DNA from: an uncultured Pelagibacteraceae bacterium
Lineage (GTDB): Bacteria > Pseudomonadota > Alphaproteobacteria > Pelagibacterales > Pelagibacteraceae
DNA length: 64,000 nucleotides
Reading direction: 5' to 3'
NCBI GenBank assembly: GCA_902634935.1
Contig: CACPMF010000004.1
Span: 31,838-95,837 of the forward strand
Part shown: positions 1 to 7,701 of the stretch, in pieces
Numbering within the stretch: position 1 is the stretch's first letter
Layout: each line of letters starts with the position of its first letter
Notes under the pieces: model-generated
What the model was told of the DNA's origin: nothing
The model's input: the letters and a program-made list of their open reading frames with translations, nothing else
Databases searched by the model: none
Position numbers and translations under genes: made by a program

Positions 1-203
1 GCAAGCGCAGTTGCTAAAATTGTTGCCGTGTAAACTGCCCCAAAATCAAAAAATCCTTTTTCAGGTCCAGCAAATTCACCTGAAAGTATAAATGGATTTA
101 AAAACATAATGTAAGCCATAGTTAAAAATGTTGTTACACCAGCTATGACTTCAGTACGAAAGTCTGTTTTATGTTTTTTATAATCAAAATAATTATCTAA
201 CAT
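1..203 (-). CDS. NCS2 family (AzgA-like) purine permease, N-terminal part
   Basis: The gene runs off the left edge, so only about 67 N-terminal residues are visible (my own translation; it is not in the ORF track). They begin MLDNYFDYKKHKTDFRTE, followed by a hydrophobic stretch containing TTFLTMAYIMFLNP, a typical first membrane segment of AzgA-like guanine/hypoxanthine/adenine permeases of the NCS2 family. Such proteins import nucleobases by proton symport across the inner membrane. An ATG at 203 sits behind a strong AGGAGG ribosome binding site, which fixes the start. It diverges from the small lipoprotein gene, so the roughly 135 bp spacer should hold both promoters. Substrate cannot be told from this fragment. 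Confidence 0.8.
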   Translation of the reverse strand, partial: MLDNYFDYKKHKTDFRTEVIAGVTTFLTMAYIMFLNPFILSGEFAGPEKGFFDFGAVYTATILATAL

Positions 204-338
204 TCGTTCCTCCTAAAGGAATATCTTTATTAGATTCTTAATTGAAATTCGCGATTTTAGATTGAATTATTAACATTTTTCAACTCTGGGGTTTAAATTT
301 GCCTTATTTTGGTGGTTATAATTTATAATAACGTGAAC
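204..338. other. Divergent intergenic region between permease and lipoprotein
   Basis: This spacer of about 135 bp separates two divergent starts. The only element I can name is the AGGAGG Shine-Dalgarno of the permease, within about the first 15 bases. I did not recognise a purine riboswitch aptamer or a clear -35/-10 pair. The ORF track extends the lipoprotein ORF into it with a TTG at 309, which I regard as untranslated leader. Confidence 0.4.
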
Positions 339-641
339 ATGAAAATAAAATTTATTTTAATCTCTATGTTCTCTTTAGTTCTCCTATCTGGTTGTCAAAC
401 AATCAAAAATAAATCTGATGAAGTTGCAGAAAAAGAGAATGAGAAATTTGGACAATTCGTAGGCAAACAAGTTAGTGAATTAAAAATGGAACTTGGAGCA
501 CCTACAGAGGATTTTGTTAATGAACTTGGGAATGAAACTTTGGTTTATAAAACTAAAAAATATGGTTTACCTTGTGACAGAAAATTCGAGATTAATTCTT
601 CAGGTACAATTATAGGATTTAATTCAAGCGGTTGTTTTTAA
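339..641 (+). CDS. Small outer-membrane-type lipoprotein (SmpA/OmlA-like fold possible)
   Basis: A protein of about 100 residues with a lipoprotein signal peptide: MKIKFILI, a hydrophobic core, then the lipobox LLSGC around residues 15-19, so it should be lipidated and anchored in a membrane facing the periplasm. The mature part has a VGKQVSELKMELGAP segment resembling the GxxxxxVxxxLGxP pattern of SmpA/BamE-like domains, and two further cysteines that could form a disulfide. I prefer the ATG at 339 over the TTG at 309 because the signal peptide begins there. It is followed by a hairpin shared with the convergent hsp20. Function is unknown; the BamE-like relation is a weak inference. Confidence 0.7.
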   Translation: MKIKFILISMFSLVLLSGCQTIKNKSDEVAEKENEKFGQFVGKQVSELKMELGAPTEDFVNELGNETLVYKTKKYGLPCDRKFEINSSGTIIGFNSSGCF

Positions 642-644
642 ACC

Positions 645-663
645 TGTGGGGCTTAACCCCACA
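645..663. terminator. Hairpin terminator between convergent lipoprotein gene and hsp20
   Basis: A perfect 7-bp GC-rich stem (TGTGGGG / CCCCACA) with a 5-base loop lies in the short gap between two converging genes. In such AT-rich DNA this is a strong stem. The following T-tracts are weak on both strands, so termination efficiency is uncertain, but position and symmetry suit a bidirectional terminator. Confidence 0.65.
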
Positions 664-675
664 AGCAAGGTTTAC

Positions 676-1122
676 TTATTTGATTTCAATAAGTTTTCTT
701 TTTTTATGCTCTGGTATTATTCTTTCACAAGCAATAGTTAAAAGACCATCTTTTAGTTGAGCGCCATTTACTTTTACATCATCAGCAATTGTAAATGATC
801 TTGCAAAATGTCTTTGAGATATTCCTTTGTGAATTATTTCACCATCATCGTTTTTATTTTCTGACTTATCAACTTGTTTTGTTCTAACAGTTAATAAATT
901 ATCTTCAAATTCAACTTCAACATCATTTTTACTGAAGCCAGCAAGTGCAACCTCTATAGAGTATTTGTCTTGTCCAGTTCTTCTGATGTTGTATGGCGGA
1001 TAGTTTGATTGCATGGTCAAACCTCCATTTCCAAGCATATTTTCGAATTGGTCAAACATATCGTCGAAACCAATAGAAAACGGTCTTAATGAATTGAAGA
1101 TAGATAGATCCTTACTTGTCAT
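676..1122 (-). CDS. ibpA: Hsp20 / IbpA-type small heat shock chaperone
   Basis: A protein of about 148 residues of the alpha-crystallin small heat shock family, which holds unfolding proteins in a refoldable state in the cytoplasm. The N-terminus contains SIGFDDMFDQFENM, characteristic of IbpA-like proteins, followed by an alpha-crystallin domain beginning YPPYNIRRTGQDKYSIEVALAGF and ending GLLTIACER. The short tail includes an I-x-I type element (RIIPE/LIEI). I choose the ATG at 1122, which has an AGGAGG site in front, instead of the upstream start in the ORF track. An RpoH-type promoter lies just upstream, matching heat-shock control. Confidence 0.93.
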   Translation of the reverse strand: MTSKDLSIFNSLRPFSIGFDDMFDQFENMLGNGGLTMQSNYPPYNIRRTGQDKYSIEVALAGFSKNDVEVEFEDNLLTVRTKQVDKSENKNDDGEIIHKGISQRHFARSFTIADDVKVNGAQLKDGLLTIACERIIPEHKKRKLIEIK

Positions 1123-1183
1123 AATTTCCTCCTTTGTTAAGCAAGTATATTTTTGCAAGCCCCATTAGGCGACTTACAAATTA

Positions 1184-1212
1184 TATATAGGAATGAAGTT
1201 TATTTTTTCAAG
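1184..1212 (-). promoter_or_regulatory. RpoH (sigma-32)-like promoter of hsp20
   Basis: Read on the minus strand, CTTGAA is followed 17 bases after CTTG by CCTATATA. This fits the alphaproteobacterial heat-shock sigma pattern, approximately CTTG-N17/18-CYTATNT. It lies about 60 bp before the hsp20 start codon. The same arrangement recurs before groES in this window, which raises confidence. Confidence 0.65.
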
Positions 1213-1217
1213 ATTGA

Positions 1218-3293
1218 TTAAATTTTATCAGTAATTTTTAATATAAAAGAATAATCTAGTGCAATTTCTTCAATAGCTCCATCTCTTCCAGACTTGCCAC
1301 CGTGCCCAGCATTCATTTCAGTTTTTAATAGCAGTAGATTATTATCTGTTTTGTATTCTCTAAGCTTGGCAGTAAATTTTGCAGGTTCATCGAACAGAAC
1401 TCTGTTATCACTTAAACTTGTAGTAATTAATATATCCGGATAATCCATTTTTTTTATATTGTTATAAGGTGCATAAGAATAAATATAATCGAAATGTTCC
1501 TTGTTTTCCTTAGCATTTCCGAATTCATCAAATTCTCCTACAGTAAGAGGAAGTGAATGATCTAAATTTGTTGTTAATGAGTCTACAAATGGAACAGCCA
1601 TAATGATACCTTTAAATAATTCCGGATTTTTATTAACAACTGCCCCCATCAATAAACCACCTGCAGAACCACCCATTCCAATTATTTTTCCCTTAGATGT
1701 ATATTTTTTTTCAATAAGAAATTTTGCAACTGCAATATAATCCTCAAAAGTATTTTTTTTATTAAGAAGTTTTCCCTCCTTCCACCATTTCATTCCTTTT
1801 TCCATTCCCCCTCTTATATGTGCAGTGACCCATATTATATCTCGACCAATTAAACTTAATCTCGTTGAGGAAAAGTTTGGTGTCATTGAACTTCCATACG
1901 AACCGTAGCCATACAATAGTAAATTAGCTGAGCCATCGACTGGTGTATTTTTATGCCTAGTTATTGTTATTGGAATTAATCTATTGTCATGTGAAGAACA
2001 CTCAAGTCGTTCCACTATGTAATCATCTGAATTGTGACCAGATGGAATTTCCTGTTCTTTTAATAATTTTCTCTCTTTAGACTTAAGATTATACAAATAC
2101 GTTCTTCCAGGTGTTTTTGGTGACGAATATGACAAGTGAACCTCATCAGTATTCTTATCTTTTTGAGCTAAAGAAATACCAGGAACAATAACTTTTTCGT
2201 CAGAAAAAATAATTTCCTCCTCTTTGTTGGTTTTGGGGTCTCTAAGAATAAGTTTGCTCAATGCGTTTGAGGTTTCAGATCGTATTATCCAATTTTTTAA
2301 AAATACTAAACCACCTATCAAAACTTCGTTTCTTGCTGGTATAAAAACTTCCCAATTTTGATCTTCCAAACTTCTTGCTCTCTCAATTTTAAAATCTTCA
2401 GCATCTTTATTGGTGTGTTTGTAAAAATGCTCATCCCAAGAATTTACGGAATAAATTATTCCTCTTTCCCTTTTTTGAATAAGTTTTGGTTTTGGTTCCT
2501 GTTCGTCCACTGAAAAATAATATTGTTCGGATGTATTATGATCTGAAGAAGTAATAAAAAAAAATTTTTCATCTGAACTAATACCTAATCCAACTGTGAA
2601 TGCTTCACTTTTTTCCTCAAAAATAAGCTCATCATCTAAAACATTGCTACCCAATTTATGTCTGAATATTTTTCTTGGTCTATGATGTTCATCAAGTTTT
2701 GAGTAAAAAATGTACTTATCATCTAAACTAAATGTGATGCTTCCACTTGTTTCCTGTATTTTTTCGGTGATTAATTTATTTGTTTCTATATCTCGTACAT
2801 GAATTGTGTAATATTCAGATCCCTTCAAATCTAGAGAGTAAGCAAGATATTTATCATTAAAACTAACTTCCAAATCTCCTAAACCAAAATATTCAGTATT
2901 TAATTTTTCTTTTTCCTTATCGCCATTCCAAATTTCCTCTACTTCACTGGTATTAATTTTTTTTCTTAATTTAATTGAATAATTTCCTTTTTCTGTTGTT
3001 TTGGTCCAATACTCATAGCGAACATCTTTAAAAGGCAACGATTGATCCTCTAATTTTATTCTTCCTTTGATTTCATCAAATATTTTTTTTTGACTATCTT
3101 TAGTATTTTTCATTTGATATTCAAAATATGCATTTTCTTCCTCTAGATATTTTCTAACTTCAGGTATAAGCTTTGAGCTATCCTTGAGGACTTCTAAAAT
3201 ATTTTTTTGATGTATCCAGCTATAATTATCTTCCCAAGAGACATCGTGACAAGTTTTTACTTCTGGTTTTTTTTGTAATTGTGGTATTTTCAT
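1218..3293 (-). CDS. ptrB: Oligopeptidase B / prolyl oligopeptidase family S9 peptidase
   Basis: A 691-residue serine peptidase of family S9A, matching the usual length of oligopeptidase B (protease II), which cuts short peptides after basic residues. The N-terminal 400 residues form a beta-propeller-like region; the C-terminal part is an alpha/beta hydrolase with the nucleophile motif GGSAGG near residue 541, the Asp in LSDNRV near 629 and the His in AGHGG near 663. YGYGSYG and the RGG segment before the nucleophile are typical family signatures. No signal peptide is seen, so it is probably cytoplasmic. It diverges from the next gene with only 15 bp between the starts. Exact substrate preference is inferred from the family. 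Confidence 0.9.
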   Translation of the reverse strand: MKIPQLQKKPEVKTCHDVSWEDNYSWIHQKNILEVLKDSSKLIPEVRKYLEEENAYFEYQMKNTKDSQKKIFDEIKGRIKLEDQSLPFKDVRYEYWTKTTEKGNYSIKLRKKINTSEVEEIWNGDKEKEKLNTEYFGLGDLEVSFNDKYLAYSLDLKGSEYYTIHVRDIETNKLITEKIQETSGSITFSLDDKYIFYSKLDEHHRPRKIFRHKLGSNVLDDELIFEEKSEAFTVGLGISSDEKFFFITSSDHNTSEQYYFSVDEQEPKPKLIQKRERGIIYSVNSWDEHFYKHTNKDAEDFKIERARSLEDQNWEVFIPARNEVLIGGLVFLKNWIIRSETSNALSKLILRDPKTNKEEEIIFSDEKVIVPGISLAQKDKNTDEVHLSYSSPKTPGRTYLYNLKSKERKLLKEQEIPSGHNSDDYIVERLECSSHDNRLIPITITRHKNTPVDGSANLLLYGYGSYGSSMTPNFSSTRLSLIGRDIIWVTAHIRGGMEKGMKWWKEGKLLNKKNTFEDYIAVAKFLIEKKYTSKGKIIGMGGSAGGLLMGAVVNKNPELFKGIIMAVPFVDSLTTNLDHSLPLTVGEFDEFGNAKENKEHFDYIYSYAPYNNIKKMDYPDILITTSLSDNRVLFDEPAKFTAKLREYKTDNNLLLLKTEMNAGHGGKSGRDGAIEEIALDYSFILKITDKI

Positions 3294-3308
3294 TATGAAA
3301 TTTATTAC

Positions 3309-3821
3309 ATGAATTATTTTATTTTAATACTTATAATTTTTATTGTTGTATATCTATTCCTAAATTGGTTTGCCAAAACATCTTCAAAAAAAATTTCAAA
3401 GTATATTAGATTATTTATAATTTTTTTTTCGGTTCTTTTAGCATTTCTTATGTTTTATGCTGGAAGGTATATTTTCTCATTACCATTTTTGTTGGCAATA
3501 CTTCCTTTAATTAAAACAAAAGCTGGCATTACTTTGCTTCAATTAATCCGAATCTGGGGACTTTTACGTGTTTTAAAAAGCTCTGGAAGATTTAACTTTA
3601 ACAATTTTAATCAAGCCAAAAATACTCAAAATATGAAAATTGATGAGGCATACAAAATTCTTAATCTAAATATTAATAAAAAATATTCAAAAGAAGAGGT
3701 AATGAAATCTTACAAGAGTATTATGAAAAAAATACATCCAGATGTAAGTCCTGAACTTTCAAGATTGGCATCTATTGTAAACGAAGCTAAGGATGTTGTG
3801 ATAAAAAGTATAGATATTTAA
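3309..3821 (+). CDS. Membrane-anchored J-domain protein
   Basis: About 170 residues. Two or three hydrophobic segments fill the N-terminal half (for example NYFILILIIFIVVYLFL), then a C-terminal J domain starting DEAYKILNLN, with the HPD motif near residue 143 (KKIHPDVSP). J domains stimulate DnaK-type Hsp70 ATPases, so this should recruit Hsp70 to the membrane. The layout, with the J domain at the extreme C-terminus after membrane segments, resembles TIM14/Pam18-like bacterial proteins. The ORF track start at 3279 overlaps ptrB; the ATG at 3309 begins the first membrane segment and is preferred. Client proteins are unknown. Confidence 0.8.
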   Translation: MNYFILILIIFIVVYLFLNWFAKTSSKKISKYIRLFIIFFSVLLAFLMFYAGRYIFSLPFLLAILPLIKTKAGITLLQLIRIWGLLRVLKSSGRFNFNNFNQAKNTQNMKIDEAYKILNLNINKKYSKEEVMKSYKSIMKKIHPDVSPELSRLASIVNEAKDVVIKSIDI

Positions 3822-3858
3822 TCTTTACTAAAAAAATATTATCTATTAATTTATTATA

Positions 3859-4743
3859 ATGAGTAAGGTAAATGGTATATACGCTGCAACACTATCAGTA
3901 TTAAATGATGATTTGTCACTAAACGTTAAAAAAACCATTAATCATGCAGAGAATGTAATGGAATTAGGGTGTCACGGTGTAGCTTTTTTTGGCAGTACAG
4001 GCCAGTCACAACTAATTTCTTTATCTGATAAGATACAAATGATCAATAATCTACCTAGTAGTCAATATATAGAAAAATTTATTATTGGCACTGGTTTGAA
4101 TTCGCTAGGTGACACAATTAACTTGATGAGAATTTCGCTGTCGAATAAATTAAATAAATTTTTAATAATGCCACCAGCTTATTATAAGTATGAGGATGAT
4201 GATGTTATTGATTTTTACTCAAAGATTATTGAGGCTTTGCCTGAAAGTGAAATTATACTTTATAATTTTGAAAAATTATCAGGTTATATTTTTAGTATAG
4301 ATTGTATTGAAAAATTAGTCTCTAAATTCCCAAAACAAATTATTGGGGTAAAAGATAGTTCATATAATCTCTATAAAAATTTAAAAATTGATAATTTTTC
4401 TGTCATGCCTGGTTCGGAAATAAAACTATTGGAAGGACTATCTTCTGGTTGCTCAGGTATTATTACTGCAACCGCTAATGTTACAGCTTCACTTGCAAGA
4501 AGTGTTTATGATGATTTTTTAAACAACAAAGATCAGACACAAAACAAAAAACTATGCGATGTAAGAAGAATATTCGACAAATTTAATTTGATTTCTGGAT
4601 TACATACTTTTTTAAAGAACAAAGATAATAACTTTAAAAACTTATTACCACCTCTTCACTTACTCCCTAAAGATCAAGAGAAAGAATTAAAAACATTATT
4701 AAAAAATCTAGATTTCGATGTTAAAATAACAAAAGCTGCATAA
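3859..4743 (+). CDS. DHDPS/N-acetylneuraminate lyase family aldolase
   Basis: A 294-residue (beta/alpha)8 class I aldolase. Visible features are the substrate loop FFGSTGQSQ near residue 45, the catalytic Tyr in ILYNF near 138 and the Schiff-base Lys in IIGVKDSS near 168. After the Tyr the sequence reads YNFEKLSG, closer to the YNxxxLSG of sialic acid lyases than to the PxRTG of true dihydrodipicolinate synthase, and the Arg that DHDPS uses there is missing. I therefore doubt it is the lysine-pathway DapA; it more likely cleaves or makes a 2-keto acid from pyruvate. It is coupled to the next gene by TAATG, which suggests joint expression. Substrate unknown. Confidence 0.75.
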   Translation: MSKVNGIYAATLSVLNDDLSLNVKKTINHAENVMELGCHGVAFFGSTGQSQLISLSDKIQMINNLPSSQYIEKFIIGTGLNSLGDTINLMRISLSNKLNKFLIMPPAYYKYEDDDVIDFYSKIIEALPESEIILYNFEKLSGYIFSIDCIEKLVSKFPKQIIGVKDSSYNLYKNLKIDNFSVMPGSEIKLLEGLSSGCSGIITATANVTASLARSVYDDFLNNKDQTQNKKLCDVRRIFDKFNLISGLHTFLKNKDNNFKNLLPPLHLLPKDQEKELKTLLKNLDFDVKITKAA

Positions 4744-5930
4744 TGAATTTAGCTAATTTTTTAAATAAAATATTTACTCAGGATGGGTTTATATTAATTG
4801 ACTATAATTCAAAAAAATATCAAATAGGCAAACCTATCAAAGCAAAACCTATAAACTTAAAAATTTTAGATAAATCTTTGCATTATAAATTAATGTATTA
4901 TCCTGATTTATATTTTGGAGAGGCTTATACAGATGGATCATTAATCATTGAGAATGGAACACTTACAGAGTTTTTAGAAATAGCTTTTAAAAATATAGGT
5001 AGAAATGAAATTAGTTTATACAGCAAGTTTTTAAAAAAAATTAGAGGAACCTATAGATATCTCACTAATTATAATCAAATTACAAAATCAAAAAAAAATG
5101 TTAGCCATCACTACGATATATCAGAAAAACTTTATGATCTTTTTTTGGATGAAAAAAGACAATATTCATGTGCTTACTTTAAAGATGAAAATAAAACTAT
5201 AGATGAGGCTCAAAATGACAAAATTGATCATATAATTAAAAAATTAAATATAAAACCAAACCAAAAAGTATTAGATATAGGATCAGGCTGGGGTTCTCTT
5301 GCAATCGAAATTGCTAAGAAAACAAGTTCTCATGTGGTAGGAATAACACTTTCAGAAAATCAATTAGAATATAGTAAAAAAAAAGTTAAGGAATTAAATC
5401 TAGGTAATCAGGTAGATTTTAAACTTATTGATTATAGACAAATAAATGAAAAGTTTGATCGAATTGTAAGCGTTGGAATGTTTGAGCATGTGGGAAGGAA
5501 ATATTATCAAAAGTTTTTTAATCAAGTTTCAAAATTACTAAATGAAGATGGAGCAGCTTTAATCCATACAATTGGCTCAGTAAACAGCCCAAGAGACCCT
5601 CAGCCATGGATAAATAAGTATATATTTCCAGGAGGTTATACTCCAAGCTTGAGCGAGATCGCTAGTCCTATAGAAAATTCCGGTTTAATTTTAACAGATT
5701 TGGAGGTTTTAAGAATGCACTACGCTCACACACTCAGACATTGGAAAGAAAGATTTTTGCTAAAAAAAGACCAAGTTTTAGATATGTTCGATGAAAGGTT
5801 CATGAGGATGTGGGAATTTTATCTTACAAGTTGTGAAATGGCTTTTAAATGGGGAGATCAGGTTGTATTTCAATTACAATTAACAAAAAAATTAACTTCA
5901 GTTCCAAATACTAGAGACTATATTTATTAA
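4743..5930 (+). CDS. cfa: Cyclopropane-fatty-acyl-phospholipid synthase family methyltransferase
   Basis: A 395-residue SAM-dependent methyltransferase of the Cfa family, which transfers a methylene group to the double bond of membrane phospholipid acyl chains. The N-terminal lipid-binding part includes YPDLYFGEAYTDG. The catalytic domain has HHYDISEKLYDLFLD, the SAM site LDIGSGWGS near residue 177, and VSVGMFEHVG. HYAHTLRHW near the C-terminus is also typical. Length is close to the family norm. It overlaps the upstream aldolase stop by one base (TAATG). Related enzymes (mycolic acid, tuberculostearate or other acyl methylases) cannot be excluded. Confidence 0.9.
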   Translation: MNLANFLNKIFTQDGFILIDYNSKKYQIGKPIKAKPINLKILDKSLHYKLMYYPDLYFGEAYTDGSLIIENGTLTEFLEIAFKNIGRNEISLYSKFLKKIRGTYRYLTNYNQITKSKKNVSHHYDISEKLYDLFLDEKRQYSCAYFKDENKTIDEAQNDKIDHIIKKLNIKPNQKVLDIGSGWGSLAIEIAKKTSSHVVGITLSENQLEYSKKKVKELNLGNQVDFKLIDYRQINEKFDRIVSVGMFEHVGRKYYQKFFNQVSKLLNEDGAALIHTIGSVNSPRDPQPWINKYIFPGGYTPSLSEIASPIENSGLILTDLEVLRMHYAHTLRHWKERFLLKKDQVLDMFDERFMRMWEFYLTSCEMAFKWGDQVVFQLQLTKKLTSVPNTRDYIY

Positions 5931-5962
5931 ATTATTACTGATAGGTCTTTAAATTCGTCTTA

Positions 5963-7159
5963 ATGAAGAAAAAAAAAAATCGAAAAAAAAAATTAAAAAA
6001 GAGAAAAGTCATTAAATTAAAAAAAACTAATAGATTATCGAAGTTTAATAGAAAAATAAAAAAAAAAAGAACAAGAGTTAGATCTAAAAAAATTAAAAAT
6101 AGACAAAAAAGAAAAATTAAACAAAAAAAAATTAAAATTCTCCCACAACAAAAATCAGATAGTTTAATTCTAAAAACAATAAGAATTCAAGAGGCTATAA
6201 AATCAAAATTTACATTTAAGTTTAATATCAATTTTTTGGCTATTGATAGAGTTATAGCTAATTTTTTTCAGAAAATAGACCAAAAAATAATTGAATATAG
6301 AGAAATTAAAGCAGATGAGAAAAGAAGAATTAAATTAGAAAAATTAGAAATAGCTCAACAGCAAAAAAAACTTTTACAAAAGGAAAAAAAGGAAGACGAG
6401 GAAAATAAATTAAAGCTGAAACAAAAAGAATTAAAAGAAGAGGAAAGGTTAGAAAAAGAGAGGGCAAAAGATATAAAAATTTTTTTAAGAAAAGAACAAG
6501 CATTAATCAGAAAAGAACAAGCTGAAAGACAGAAAAAATTCTTACAAGAAATAAAATTAGAACAACAAATAGAAAAGTTTAGAATTAGAGAAATCAAAGA
6601 ACTTGAAAAATTAGAAAAAGTTGCTCTTAAAGAAAAGAGAGATGATTATTCAGGTTTACAAGAAAGAATAGAAAAACTTAAAAACAAATATCAACAACTA
6701 AGGGATCAAAAAATTAGAGAAAGAGTTGAGGCTCTAGGCGTTGAAATTCAAGAAGGAGATAATAGAGAAACACTATTAAAAAAAGAGAGAGAATACAATA
6801 TTGCCAGACAAAAAATTGAACTGGCCCTTGAAAGTTTTTATAGAAGTGCAAATAGTTTAGTTTTCCAACTTAACAAAAGATATATTACAAAGCATATGTC
6901 CATACTTAGATGTATAGATAGAAGATTCGAAACAGGAGAAATATTTATAAAATGGGATGAAACAATTGATGATGAATGGTTAATTTTAATTTATATTAAA
7001 GATAATTCTCCAGACAAAGGAATTATAATTGAGGATAAATCGAATGAGGAAAAAAATTTTTCTTATGAATACAAACCTAGCGAAATATTTAAAGCATCAG
7101 ACATGATGGTGGACTCCTTAACACAACTAATCGCAAGAAAAAGATCTAAGAAAAACTAA
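5963..7159 (+). CDS. Extremely lysine-rich coiled-coil protein of unknown function
   Basis: A 398-residue protein I do not recognise. The first 60 or so residues are mostly Lys and Arg (KKKKNRKKKLKKRK...), encoded by long A-tracts. Residues about 105-260 are a charged Lys/Glu/Gln-rich heptad-like helix with no Gly or Pro breaks, probably a coiled coil. The last 110 residues form a different, folded-looking segment with RCIDRRFETGEIFIKWDE and hydrophobic strands. There is no signal peptide or membrane segment. The basic tail could bind nucleic acid or acidic surfaces; this is inference only. It follows cfa by 32 bp and overlaps the convergent TPR gene by 4 bp at the stops. Slippage in the A-runs could affect the exact start. 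Confidence 0.75.
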   Translation: MKKKKNRKKKLKKRKVIKLKKTNRLSKFNRKIKKKRTRVRSKKIKNRQKRKIKQKKIKILPQQKSDSLILKTIRIQEAIKSKFTFKFNINFLAIDRVIANFFQKIDQKIIEYREIKADEKRRIKLEKLEIAQQQKKLLQKEKKEDEENKLKLKQKELKEEERLEKERAKDIKIFLRKEQALIRKEQAERQKKFLQEIKLEQQIEKFRIREIKELEKLEKVALKEKRDDYSGLQERIEKLKNKYQQLRDQKIRERVEALGVEIQEGDNRETLLKKEREYNIARQKIELALESFYRSANSLVFQLNKRYITKHMSILRCIDRRFETGEIFIKWDETIDDEWLILIYIKDNSPDKGIIIEDKSNEEKNFSYEYKPSEIFKASDMMVDSLTQLIARKRSKKN

Positions 7160-7701
7160 ACTTGTAACTCCTTTATCAATTTTTTAATTAATTCAATACT
7201 TTGACCATTCTTAATAAGTGGATAAATTGATTTTGCCTTTTCTAAGTCAACTAAAGCTTTTTCATACTCCTTTAATGACAAATAAATCTGAGCTCTTCCT
7301 GATAATGCTCCGAAATGCCTTGGCTCTAAACTTAAAACCTGTTCAATATCTTTTAAAGAAGCATCATAATTTCCCATTAAAAATAGCAAAGTGGCTCTTT
7401 TATTCCAAGCTTCAGCCCAATTGGGATCTTCAGTTATTACATCGCTAAACAATTTTAGTGCTAGACGGTATTGATTGTTGTTCATTGAAAATGTGCCATT
7501 TTCAAGCTTGTCAGTTAAATATTTACTTTTTGGGTGAGTAACCCAATCCCTCCAAATATTTTTTTCAATATACTCTGCAGCATAAATATTTTCTGCCTTT
7601 TGCAACTCATCGAAAAGATTATTTAAATCTTTAGCATTTAACTTAAAAAAAGATATTGAGAGAATTAAAATAACAAAAGAAATTTTTTTAATCACTAACA
7701 T
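7156..7701 (-). CDS. Secreted TPR-repeat protein
   Basis: About 181 residues with a signal peptide (MLVIKKISFVILILSISFF...NA) followed by two or three tetratricopeptide repeats, for example PNWAEAWNKRATLLFLMGNY and PRHFGALSGRAQIYLSLKEY. TPRs mediate protein contacts, here presumably in the periplasm. The ORF track places the start at 7737; I prefer the ATG at 7701, where the signal peptide begins. It overlaps the end of the upstream regulator by 14 bp, so it is probably cotranscribed with it. Specific role unknown. Confidence 0.75.
   Translation of the reverse strand: MLVIKKISFVILILSISFFKLNAKDLNNLFDELQKAENIYAAEYIEKNIWRDWVTHPKSKYLTDKLENGTFSMNNNQYRLALKLFSDVITEDPNWAEAWNKRATLLFLMGNYDASLKDIEQVLSLEPRHFGALSGRAQIYLSLKEYEKALVDLEKAKSIYPLIKNGQSIELIKKLIKELQV

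Noticed and set aside
204-338. Possible purine or xanthine riboswitch before the NCS2 permease
   Set aside because: Such permeases often carry one, but I could not find the conserved purine aptamer core or a convincing paired structure by eye; a covariance search (Rfam purine, NMT1) would decide.
309-338. Upstream TTG start of the small lipoprotein
   Set aside because: It places ten extra residues before a clean signal peptide with lipobox; ATG at 339 fits better.
6355-6597. Minus-strand Ser/Phe/Cys-rich ORF
   Set aside because: Low-complexity shadow of the Lys/Glu-rich coiled-coil protein on the plus strand.
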